Positions 1-5,323 are shown, counted from the first letter of the stretch. The stretch: 8,182 nt of DNA from Chloroflexota bacterium (GCA_030636125.1 DAOVXM010000091.1:1-8182), one strand, 5' to 3'. Notes: generated from the sequence alone by a model not told the origin. Numbers and translations: made by a program.

Positions 1-375
1 GGCCAGCCCGGCTGCCATCTGATCGAGCAGCAAGCTTGCGGATTCTAGATCAAAGGCTCCCCCTTGCAAAGCTCCTGCCAGGCTGCCGCCGCGCAGCCAG
101 CGCATCACGATATAGGCACCCTCGGGATCCCGCCAGTAATCGTAAAGGGGCACGATGTGTAGATGTTCCAGGCGGGATATCAATTGGGCTTCTCTTTCAA
201 AGCGGCGGATAAACTCGGGATGAGTGGCGTAATTGGGCAGGATGACCTTGACCGCCACTTCCCGGCCGATCGTCGACTGATAAGCCCTGTATACGGCGCC
301 AAAGCCGCCAGCGCCAATGCGCTCCAGCAGCTCATACCCCTGTATCGTCAGCCCGGATTGGATGGTTTTATTCAC
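1..375 (-). CDS. Ser/Thr protein kinase, N-terminal part (runs off the left edge)
   Basis: This is the first ~125 residues of a Hanks-type (PknB-like) protein kinase, which phosphorylates Ser/Thr on target proteins. The reverse-strand translation shows the glycine-rich loop G-A-G-G-F-G-A-V-Y at about residues 21-29, the VAVK lysine at 43, the helix-C glutamate in R-F-E-R-E at about 62, the beta-4/5 stretch HLHIVPLYDYW, and the hinge Y-I-V-M-R-W-L-R-G-G-S-L. The catalytic loop and everything after it lie outside the window, so fused sensor or repeat domains cannot be judged. I chose the GTG at 375, which places the kinase fold 13 residues from the start. An in-frame ATG at 429 would add 18 residues of unconvincing sequence, and neither start has a good ribosome-binding site. 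The gene is divergent from the redoxin pair. Confidence 0.88.
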   Translation of the reverse strand, partial: MNKTIQSGLTIQGYELLERIGAGGFGAVYRAYQSTIGREVAVKVILPNYATHPEFIRRFEREAQLISRLEHLHIVPLYDYWRDPEGAYIVMRWLRGGSLAGALQGGAFDLESASLLLDQMAAGLA

Positions 376-687
376 ATTATTATGATAACATGAATTAAGC
401 TGAATCGGCTCAAATTTATCCGAAACCATACCTTTTCAATACCCCCATTCCCTTTGGTTACCTCAGATCGGGTTAAAACCATACTTTTTCACACCTTCCC
501 GGCGCACCGGTCCCATGCTACGCTGCACCCAGATAAACGCGAGCACGTCCCTGGTCTTCTCCGGATTTGCTACCGCGTTGATGGGACTGGTGTCCTGAGC
601 CACCAAGTTAGTAAAAGTCTCTGCAAATGGTGGCTGAATGGAACTATGTAGCAATATTCTTTTGAACACGATCAAGGAGGAACTATT
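376..687. other. Intergenic region between divergent kinase and redoxin genes
   Basis: About 310 bases separate the kinase start from the first lipoprotein gene. The promoters for both directions should lie here, but I see no convincing -35/-10 pair. A minus-strand open frame (463-675, TTG start, 70 codons) has somewhat protein-like composition. Its end, G-V-K-K-Y-G-F-N-P-I, is faintly reminiscent of the C-termini of PstS-type solute-binding proteins. It has no ribosome-binding site and I do not call it a gene. The only clear signal is the ribosome-binding site AAGGAGG at 674-680. Confidence 0.5.
674..680 (+). promoter_or_regulatory. Ribosome-binding site of the selenoprotein gene
   Basis: AAGGAGG is a full-strength Shine-Dalgarno sequence 7 nt before the ATG at 688. 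It fixes the start of the redoxin gene. It also argues that the gene is still translated despite the in-frame TGA further on. Confidence 0.85.
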
Positions 688-1293
688 ATGAAGAACAGAA
701 CAGTTATTTGGCTAGGACTAGTGTTATTGTTGACCCTCCTAATGGCAGCTTGCAGCGGAACCACCTCGACTGCCCAAACGGTAGAGCCCAAGCCGGCGGA
801 GAGTGTGGTTAATGAAGAGTCAAAAACCACTGGGCCACGCACCGGGGACATAGCTCCAGACTTCGCGCTGCCCGACAGCAACGGGAACATGGTGCATCTG
901 GCCGAAGAGCTGAAAGACCACCGAAAGGTTATCCTGGTCTTTTATCACGCATATAATTGAAGTTCCTGTATGGACCAGCTCGGTGGGCTGGCAGAAGATC
1001 ATACCAAGTTTGAAGAAAAGGGAGCACTGATCATCGCCCTGGCCGTGCAACCACAGGATGAGGCTGCACTCAGCGTTGAGAAATCCAAAGCGCAGTTTCC
1101 TATTCTGGCCGATAGTGAACATGCTGTGACCGACCAATACGGCTTATACAATCTCTTCGATGATTCAGAGGCGGCAGCCTCTGTGTTCATTATCAATAAA
1201 GATGGTCGCATTGTCTGGGACCAAATTGCCACTTATCAGACAGATAGAGTTCCCAGCCAGACCATACTGGAGAATCTGCCGGGAACGGAGTAA
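688..1293 (+). CDS. Probable selenocysteine-containing redoxin lipoprotein (AhpC/TSA, thioredoxin-like fold, U-S-S-C motif)
   Basis: Read through the TGA at 958-960, this is one continuous 201-residue frame ending in TAA. Residues 1-22 are a lipoprotein signal (K/R start, Leu-rich core, M-A-A-C with Cys22), followed by a Ser/Thr/Pro/Glu linker to about 50. The redoxin domain follows: A-P-D-F-A-L-P-D-S, V-I-L-V-F-Y, the redox site Sec91-S-S-C94, then F-P-I-L-A-D-S and S-V-F-I-I-N-K-D-G. The downstream paralogue reads V-F-Y-Y-T-D-I-C-S-L-C-M against V-F-Y-H-A-Y-N-[TGA]-S-S-C-M here, so the TGA sits exactly on the first redox Cys. A SECIS-like hairpin follows at 968-1004. No Cys other than Cys22 and Cys94 is present. 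The likely role is a membrane-anchored, extracytoplasmic thiol-disulfide oxidoreductase or peroxiredoxin-like enzyme; its substrate is unknown. The alternative is a pseudogene from a single TGT/TGC to TGA mutation, or a sequencing error. The intact frame on both sides, the exact Cys position and the hairpin argue against that. Confidence 0.82.
958..960 (+). other. In-frame UGA, predicted selenocysteine codon (residue 91)
   Basis: The TGA is in frame with the ATG at 688 and with the conserved sequence after it. It occupies the first position of a CxxC motif, whose second Cys (TGT, 967-969) is intact. Sec in UxxC is a known arrangement in thioredoxin-fold selenoproteins. UGA is used as a normal stop by neighbouring genes, so genome-wide reassignment is unlikely. 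Confidence 0.8.
968..1004 (+). promoter_or_regulatory. Candidate bacterial SECIS element
   Basis: The upper stem pairs 975-981 (CCAGCUC) with 985-991 (GGGCUGG): seven pairs, one of them G-U. The loop is GGU at 982-984. A lower stem pairs 968-973 (GUAUGG) with 999-1004 (UCAUAC), separated by an asymmetric internal loop. The distance from the UGA to the loop is 21 nt. The known bacterial SECIS model asks for a small apical loop with G in its first two positions, about 16-37 nt after the UGA, and this fits. In the Cys paralogue the same region cannot form this stem. The structure was folded by hand, without energy calculation. Confidence 0.7.
1250..1279 (+). repeat. 30-bp direct repeat, copy 1 (3' end of selenoprotein gene)
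   Basis: This copy encodes the end of the conserved V-P-S-Q-T-I-L-E-N-L segment and is identical over 30 bases to 1898-1927 in the paralogue. The rest of the two genes is clearly diverged at the DNA level, including at third codon positions. Confidence 0.85.
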
Positions 1294-1323
1294 AAACATC
1301 TAGAAATTCTACCTGAATAAATC

Positions 1324-1330
1324 AAAGGAG
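1324..1330 (+). promoter_or_regulatory. Ribosome-binding site of the Cys paralogue
   Basis: AAAGGAG lies 8 nt before the ATG at 1339 and fixes that start. The 45-nt gap after the selenoprotein gene, with no visible terminator in it, suggests the two genes are co-transcribed. Confidence 0.75.
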
Positions 1331-1338
1331 ATCCGATT

Positions 1339-1935
1339 ATGAACAACACCAGATTCATCTTACCGGCGATATTGATCCTGTTGGCTGCCCTACTGGCGGC
1401 TTGCAGTGGGAATGTTACTCCTACTCCCGAAAACGTTGCTTCTGCTCCCGAAATTGCGGCTGATTTTACGCTGCCCGACAGTAAAGGGGATATGGTGAAC
1501 CTCGCCGAAGAGTTGGGTGAAAACGAGCAGGTAGTGCTCGTGTTTTATTACACAGACATATGTTCTCTATGCATGGCACAGCTACGTGAGATCGAAAATG
1601 ACCGCGCCAAATATGAAGAAATGGGCGCGCAGGTGTTAGCTGTCGCCGTTCAGGGTGTTAAAGGAGCTGATGCCAGCGCGAGAGCAAGCCAGGCTCAGTT
1701 TCCCATACTTGCCGATAGCGATCACGCCGTCGCTGAAGCCTATGGCGTGTATGATATCTTGCCCGAGGATGATGGCCTGTCAACACCCTCCGTATTCATA
1801 ATTAATAAGGATGGTCATATTGTCTGGAAACATACCGCCTCCTCTATATATGAAGAAGGTGAAGAACAACATTCTCCAACCTGTGGAGAAGAAAGAATTC
1901 CCAGCCAGACCATACTGGAGAATCTGCAGGGGTAA
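1339..1935 (+). CDS. Redoxin lipoprotein, Cys-containing paralogue (AhpC/TSA, thioredoxin-like fold, C-S-L-C motif)
   Basis: This 198-residue protein is the tandem paralogue of the selenoprotein. It has a lipoprotein signal with lipobox L-A-A-C (Cys22), a short Thr/Pro linker, and then a redoxin domain: A-D-F-T-L-P-D-S at about 41-48, V-V-L-V-F-Y at 65-70, the redox motif Cys75-S-L-Cys78, F-P-I-L-A-D-S at 121-127 and S-V-F-I-I-N-K-D-G at 151-159. A thiol-disulfide oxidoreductase or peroxiredoxin-like role on the outer face of the membrane is inferred from the fold; the partner is unknown. Compared with the selenoprotein it has a 13-residue insertion near the C-terminus carrying an extra Cys (182), a possible third redox Cys. 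It probably forms an operon with the upstream gene. Confidence 0.88.
   Translation: MNNTRFILPAILILLAALLAACSGNVTPTPENVASAPEIAADFTLPDSKGDMVNLAEELGENEQVVLVFYYTDICSLCMAQLREIENDRAKYEEMGAQVLAVAVQGVKGADASARASQAQFPILADSDHAVAEAYGVYDILPEDDGLSTPSVFIINKDGHIVWKHTASSIYEEGEEQHSPTCGEERIPSQTILENLQG
1898..1927 (+). repeat. 30-bp direct repeat, copy 2 (3' end of Cys paralogue)
   Basis: This is the second copy of the 30-base identity shared with 1250-1279, encoding I-P-S-Q-T-I-L-E-N-L. It may be a gene-conversion tract or the footprint of the tandem duplication. Recombination between the copies would delete most of the second gene and the space between. Confidence 0.85.
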
Positions 1936-2016
1936 TGTCTATAATATCTGAGAGTTTGACCAATTAATGAATTGTTACTGGGTTAAGTAAATCGCTTAAA
2001 AAAGGAAACCATTACA

Positions 2017-2196
2017 ATGTCAATTATTCACAACCGTCAGGAAAAATTTGGGGCGCCTGGGCTGCTCGCACTGGTTGGGATTGGGATGGTCGTAGGTTAC
2101 AGCCTGCATCTGGCTAAAGCCTGCATCTGGCTAAAGCTAGCACTTCGAGTAGCGCTTTGGCCTCCCTCAGGTATGGCGTGTCGAAGCCTTTCGTAA
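2017..2196 (+). pseudogene. Truncated small ORF with one predicted membrane segment
   Basis: A 59-codon frame starts at ATG 2017, about 9 nt after AAGGAAA (2002-2008). Residues 1-35 look genuine: a polar start, then a hydrophobic stretch G-L-L-A-L-V-G-I-G-M-V-V-G-Y at about 15-28, suggesting a signal anchor. After about residue 36 the frame enters the 17-bp tandem duplication and then runs antisense to a foreign gene fragment, so the tail is probably not native. I read it as the 5' end of a third gene of the redoxin cluster cut off by a rearrangement. A genuine small membrane protein cannot be excluded. I do not recognise the family. Confidence 0.4.
2101..2134 (+). repeat. 17-bp perfect tandem duplication
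   Basis: The unit AGCCTGCATCTGGCTAA occurs twice back to back (2101-2117 and 2118-2134). Its length is not a multiple of three, so it shifts any frame crossing it. It lies exactly at the boundary between the truncated plus-strand ORF and the minus-strand gene fragment, which marks a rearrangement junction. Confidence 0.9.
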
Positions 2197-2308
2197 ACCA
2201 GGAATGAATCTCCCCCAACACCTGTCGCGCCTTGTCGGTCTTGCCCTGCTCCTGCCAGAGACGGTCCAAGCTTGTCCTTGCACTTAGCTCCCAGGACTTG
2301 GTGCTCTG
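2114..2308 (-). pseudogene. Decayed C-terminal fragment of a TPR adenylate-cyclase/ATPase-type protein
   Basis: The reverse-strand frame from 2308 to the TAG at 2114-2116 reads S-T-K-S-W-E-L, then S-L-D-R-L-W-Q-E-Q-G-K, then G-E-I-H-S-W-F-T-K-G-F-D-T, then L-R-E-A-K-A-L-L-E. This matches from memory the typical last ~55 residues of large multidomain proteins with a cyclase or AAA domain plus C-terminal TPRs (K-S-W-E-L-R-A... L-W-Q-E-Q-G-K... W-F-T-E-G-F-D-T... E-A-K-A-L-L). There is no start codon, and a TAA lies just upstream at 2309-2311, so it is an orphan remnant. Its last residues after E-A-K-A-L-L-E come from the tandem repeat. The first ~25 bases overlap the end of ppx in another frame. 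Confidence 0.72.
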
Positions 2309-3900
2309 TTATGTTTTTTGTTTTCGACTGCCGCCTCAATCACCAGCTTGCGTTTGAATACTTTTCGAAAAGCTTCCCGGTGATTTTGCACCCCCCACAG
2401 CTCGAGTTGGGGATCATGATCGGCTCGGATATCTAGAACGACGTTATTACCCTCCCCTGGACGTAAGCGAGCGTGGCTTACTGCGCCGGTATGGCTGCGG
2501 TCCAGGCTCTCAGCAATACGCAAGAACAGGGCGAATAGTCGCACGATATTCTGGGAACGTTTATCCAGCGCAGCAAATTCGGGGTGTTTATTCTTCTTCG
2601 GCATGGCTTTACGATGATAACGCCCTGCATTTGCCAAAATAGTTATTTCTTTCTGGTCGAAGCCTAATAAATCAGCGTTGCGGATAAGGTAATAACTATG
2701 CAGGTGGTGGTTGCTGTAGGATAGGAATGAGCCCACATCGTGGATCAGCGCTGCGTACTCCAGCAGCTCGCGTTCCCGGTCGCCCAGGTTGTGCAGTTTT
2801 ACCGCACGCGCGCTGTCGAATAATTCCAGCGACAGGCGAGCCACGTTGCGGGCGTGGGCTTCATCGATTCCACACGCCCGACCCAATTGCAGGACACTGC
2901 GCCCGCGCACCGAGGTCTCTTCTAGCAGGCCGGTTTGGTCATGGCGCGCCAGGTAGTCGATCAGCAATCCATCCCGTAATCCACGTTCGCTGACCTGTAG
3001 AGCAGGGATTTCCAATTCCCCCATCAGGGTGTCGATGATCGCCGCGCCGCCAACGATGATATCGGCGCGACCGGGGTTTATCCCCGGGATATTACGGCGT
3101 TCATCCAGTGGCATGCTGCATAACAGGTCGACCACCTGTCGGATTTGCTCGTGTGTGAAGGTGTCATCCCGCTGTCGTTTTCGGTTGAAGAACTGTTGGG
3201 CGGCGATATCCGCCAGGTTTTCGATTGTTCCCGAACTGCCATACACACCCTCTATGGGCAATTGTCTGACTCTTTGGACGGTGCGCACCGTAGCATTCCG
3301 TACATATTGTTGAATTAGGGCATAACGGGCGGGGGGCACCGGGTCCGTTTCAGTGGGTAAGAAAAACAGCGAGCTCAAACGAATAGCCCCCAGCTTCAGC
3401 GAGTCCAGGTGTGCATACTGGGCTTGGTCACCGACGATCACTTCTGTGCTGCCCCCGCCGATATCGATGAACAGGGCTTGCTTATCCCCCAGGTGCACCC
3501 CGTTGGAAACGCCCAGGTAGATCAATCGCGCTTCTTCAAGCCCTGAGATCACGCGCACTTCTAATTGCGCTTCTCGTTTGAGTTGGCGAATGAATTCATC
3601 TTGGTTTGCTGCCTCACGCGTGGCAGACGTGGCTACGGCATAAATCTCCTCAGCCCGGTATGCTCGTGCCATGTCGGCAAACTTCTGGGCGACCAGGGTC
3701 GCGCGCCGCATCGCTTCCGCATGCAGAAACTGGTCGACAAACTCTCCCTCCCCCAGGCGAACGACCTCCTTTTGGTCCGATAGAACGGTATACGATTGGT
3801 TAGGATTGATCCGCACCAGCAGCAATCGTAGTGAATTTGTTCCAATATCAACAAAAGCTATGATTCTACTTTCGCTGAGTTCCAAGGAGGAATTGCTCAT
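2284..3900 (-). CDS. ppx: Ppx/GppA family phosphatase with C-terminal HD domain
   Basis: The 538-residue protein belongs to the exopolyphosphatase/guanosine-pentaphosphate phosphatase family, which releases phosphate from polyphosphate or converts pppGpp to ppGpp. The N-terminal ASKHA fold shows the first phosphate loop D-I-G-T-N-S at 18-23, the catalytic-Glu region G-L-E-E-A at 120-124, the second phosphate loop D-I-G-G-G-S-T-E at 146-153 and G-S-S-G-T at 221-225. The C-terminal HD-type domain (about 340-520) has I-H-D-V-G at 386-390, H-H-L-H-S at 398-402, R-Y-H-R-K at 427-431 and L-R-I-A-E-S-L-D-R-S-H at 460-470. The ATG overlaps the stop of the phosphoesterase gene (ATGA), which implies translational coupling. 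Polyphosphate versus pppGpp preference cannot be told from sequence. The last ~8 residues (from about 531) are encoded by DNA that matches the foreign cyclase fragment in another frame, so the native C-terminus was probably replaced. Confidence 0.93.
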   Translation of the reverse strand: MSNSSLELSESRIIAFVDIGTNSLRLLLVRINPNQSYTVLSDQKEVVRLGEGEFVDQFLHAEAMRRATLVAQKFADMARAYRAEEIYAVATSATREAANQDEFIRQLKREAQLEVRVISGLEEARLIYLGVSNGVHLGDKQALFIDIGGGSTEVIVGDQAQYAHLDSLKLGAIRLSSLFFLPTETDPVPPARYALIQQYVRNATVRTVQRVRQLPIEGVYGSSGTIENLADIAAQQFFNRKRQRDDTFTHEQIRQVVDLLCSMPLDERRNIPGINPGRADIIVGGAAIIDTLMGELEIPALQVSERGLRDGLLIDYLARHDQTGLLEETSVRGRSVLQLGRACGIDEAHARNVARLSLELFDSARAVKLHNLGDRERELLEYAALIHDVGSFLSYSNHHLHSYYLIRNADLLGFDQKEITILANAGRYHRKAMPKKNKHPEFAALDKRSQNIVRLFALFLRIAESLDRSHTGAVSHARLRPGEGNNVVLDIRADHDPQLELWGVQNHREAFRKVFKRKLVIEAAVENKKHNRAPSPGS

Positions 3901-4640
3901 GCCCTCTCTCCCAAAATGGTGTTCAGATCGTAGCCCTGCATGGTCATTTGAGCGAAAGCTTCGGGTAAGCCCTTCTCCCGAATCGCCGTTACTGCCCGCT
4001 GGATGTCATACTCGACACGCTGGTGTTCTACCTGGAATTTGCCGCTTTCGTCCTGTAAGATTGCGTAACATGCTCTCGGGTCTCCGTCATCAGGACGTCC
4101 CACTGTGCCAGTGTTGATGAACCACACCCCGTCCACCTGGCGCGTAAAATGCCGGTGGGAGTGCCCACAAACGATCATATCCGTTTGGGCGACCTGGGCC
4201 AATTCTCGCAGACGTTTCGTGGGCGTTTCTGGAGTGAGACACTCTTCGTTGGATATCGGGCTGCCATGCGTTATCAGGACGCTTTTACCACCAATATCCT
4301 CCAGGCGAAGTTCCTTGGGCAGTGTAGCCAGGTATCGGCGACTGTCCTCTGAAAGATTCTCGTATGCCCATTGAAAAGCGAAGAACTTTTTTGGATGTTT
4401 GCTGTTTTCCCACTTCTTTTTTTTCTTGGGGAAGCGTAAAACCTTCAGGTCATAATTCCCGATAATGCTCATCGCCCCCTCCTGCCGCAGACGCTTAACG
4501 ACCTCATCAGGAAAAGCGCCGTAACCGACAAAATCGCCGATATTCCAGATTGCTCCTACAACCTGTTGCTTTGCATGAACGAGGACGGCTTCCAATGCCG
4601 GTAAATTTGCGTGTACATCCCCCAATAAAGCGACTTTCAT
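3897..4640 (-). CDS. Calcineurin-like metallophosphoesterase (YfcE/MJ0936-like)
   Basis: This is a 247-residue soluble binuclear-metal phosphoesterase. Metal-binding motifs appear in order: G-D-V-H-A-N (Asp8, His10), G-D-F-V-G-Y-G (Asp36), G-N-Y-D at 61-64 where many family members have G-N-H-D, T-H-G at 124-126 and G-H-S-H at 159-162. The fold and motifs indicate hydrolysis of phosphomono- or diesters; the natural substrate is unknown. I chose ATG 4640 because AAAGGA lies at good spacing before it. The adjacent in-frame TTG at 4643 is less likely. The gene is second in the operon, 21 nt after the phosphoribosyltransferase stop and overlapping the ppx start by 4 nt. The lysine run at about 72-76 is a surface-loop oddity. 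Confidence 0.92.
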   Translation of the reverse strand: MKVALLGDVHANLPALEAVLVHAKQQVVGAIWNIGDFVGYGAFPDEVVKRLRQEGAMSIIGNYDLKVLRFPKKKKKWENSKHPKKFFAFQWAYENLSEDSRRYLATLPKELRLEDIGGKSVLITHGSPISNEECLTPETPTKRLRELAQVAQTDMIVCGHSHRHFTRQVDGVWFINTGTVGRPDDGDPRACYAILQDESGKFQVEHQRVEYDIQRAVTAIREKGLPEAFAQMTMQGYDLNTILGERA

Positions 4641-4661
4641 CAATTTCCTTTCGGGAGCGTC

Positions 4662-5180
4662 TTAGGATGAGGGCTGGGGAGGGCGGTCCAACAGCGCCCG
4701 GTCGGGTCCGCGATCTATCTCCCAGGGATAGACGATGTAGGCATCCGTGATGGCGGCATAGTAATCTGGGCGTGCGTTACCAAACAAGTTGCGGTGGGGG
4801 TTGAAATGCAGTACACACGTAGATGGGAATCCTCCTGCCGCAGAAATCCGGTTCTTGACCGATGTGATCGTGCGCCCCGAACCCCATACATCGTCCACCA
4901 CCAGGGTGCGTCGAGCGCTTATTATCTCGTCTTCGGGAAATTGGATGAATTTTGGCCAGGCCATTAATCTGGCTTGTTCCATTTCAAGCTTTGCGGGGAA
5001 ATCTACCGCGGCGGTTAAGATATGGGTTATGCCCATCGCTTCTGCCAGCAGACCACCGGGGATGACCCCCCCGCGGGTTATTATCATCATCGCCTCGAAC
5101 TCTCCTTCAAATTGAGGCAGCAAGTGGTCAATCAAACTATCAACATCATCCCAGGTGAGTATCTCGTGCCGTGCTTGCAT
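4662..5180 (-). CDS. PRPP-binding phosphoribosyltransferase (xanthine/guanine-type)
   Basis: This is a 172-residue type I phosphoribosyltransferase, which joins a base to PRPP or binds PRPP as a regulator. It shows the hood/loop segment I-I-T-R-G-G at 33-38, the PRPP signature V-V-D-D-V-W-G-S-G-R-T at 94-104 (two acidic residues then G-x-G-x-T) and the late motif Y-I-V-Y-P-W-E at 148-154. A P-W-E end is typical of xanthine/guanine-hypoxanthine salvage enzymes, so purine salvage is the best guess, but base specificity is not proven. ATG 5180 is preferred over the in-frame start at 5228 because AAAGGA sits just upstream of it and the extra 16 residues are Lys/Gln-rich and unlike the family. It is the first gene of the PRT-phosphoesterase-ppx operon. 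Confidence 0.9.
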   Translation of the reverse strand: MQARHEILTWDDVDSLIDHLLPQFEGEFEAMMIITRGGVIPGGLLAEAMGITHILTAAVDFPAKLEMEQARLMAWPKFIQFPEDEIISARRTLVVDDVWGSGRTITSVKNRISAAGGFPSTCVLHFNPHRNLFGNARPDYYAAITDAYIVYPWEIDRGPDRALLDRPPQPSS

Positions 5181-5208
5181 AGTTTTTTCCTTTGGTTGTT
5201 TCTGTTCT

Positions 5209-5261
5209 AGTGTTCCGTCAAGTGTCATTGTTTAGTAAGAATAGTATATGGACGGAACACT
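5209..5261. promoter_or_regulatory. 11-bp perfect inverted repeat in the operon leader (candidate operator)
   Basis: AGTGTTCCGTC at 5209-5219 is mirrored perfectly by GACGGAACACT at 5251-5261, with a 31-nt spacer. It lies just upstream of the phosphoribosyltransferase start, and its right arm falls between the candidate -35 and -10 boxes. It could be a looping operator or an RNA hairpin in the leader. No regulator is identified. Confidence 0.55.
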
Positions 5262-5275
5262 TTAAGCTTTGTCAA
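5243..5275 (-). promoter_or_regulatory. Candidate sigma70-type promoter of the PRT-phosphoesterase-ppx operon
   Basis: On the minus strand a perfect -35 TTGACA (5275-5270) is followed by a good -10 TATACT (5248-5243). The spacing is 21 nt, longer than the ideal 17, so the pair is tentative. The location, about 60 nt before the start codon, is sensible. Confidence 0.35.
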
Positions 5276-5323
5276 GAGTGTATCAACCCGGATATCGAAC
5301 TAAACTTTCATTCTTGACAAAGC
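5266..5323. repeat. 12-bp perfect inverted repeat between priA and the PRT operon
   Basis: GCTTTGTCAAGA at 5266-5277 pairs perfectly with TCTTGACAAAGC at 5312-5323, across a 34-nt spacer. Each arm carries a TTGACA, one on each strand. There is no T-run after the hairpin in either direction, so a classical intrinsic terminator for priA is unlikely. An operator or a divergent-promoter relic is possible. Confidence 0.6.

Noticed and set aside
958..960. UGA reassigned to Gly or Trp genome-wide
   Set aside because: The phosphoesterase and CorC-like genes end properly at UGA, and the codon aligns with Cys rather than Gly or Trp.
820..1137. Minus-strand 105-codon frame across the redoxin gene
   Set aside because: It is the antisense shadow of a conserved coding region, with no recognisable domain and no ribosome-binding site.
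970..1293. Separate 107-codon gene starting at ATG 970
   Set aside because: It is in frame with the gene upstream, has no ribosome-binding site, and would begin in the middle of the redoxin active site. It is the second half of the selenoprotein.
1936..2016. Transcription terminator after the redoxin pair
   Set aside because: Only a 5-bp AT-rich palindrome (CAATT/AATTG) is visible, with no GC-rich stem followed by a T-run.
2097..2339. Minus-strand 80-codon frame overlapping the ppx end
   Set aside because: The similarity to the cyclase/TPR family is in a different frame (2308-2114); this frame shows none.
3884..4117. Plus-strand AAGGAGG at 3884-3890 followed by ATG 3899
   Set aside because: It looks like a perfect start, but the frame lies antisense to the conserved phosphoesterase and its translation resembles no protein. 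It is coincidental.
5181..5228. Upstream start at 5228 for the phosphoribosyltransferase
   Set aside because: The ATG at 5180 has a proper ribosome-binding site and matches the family N-terminus; the extra residues are Lys/Gln-rich leader translation.
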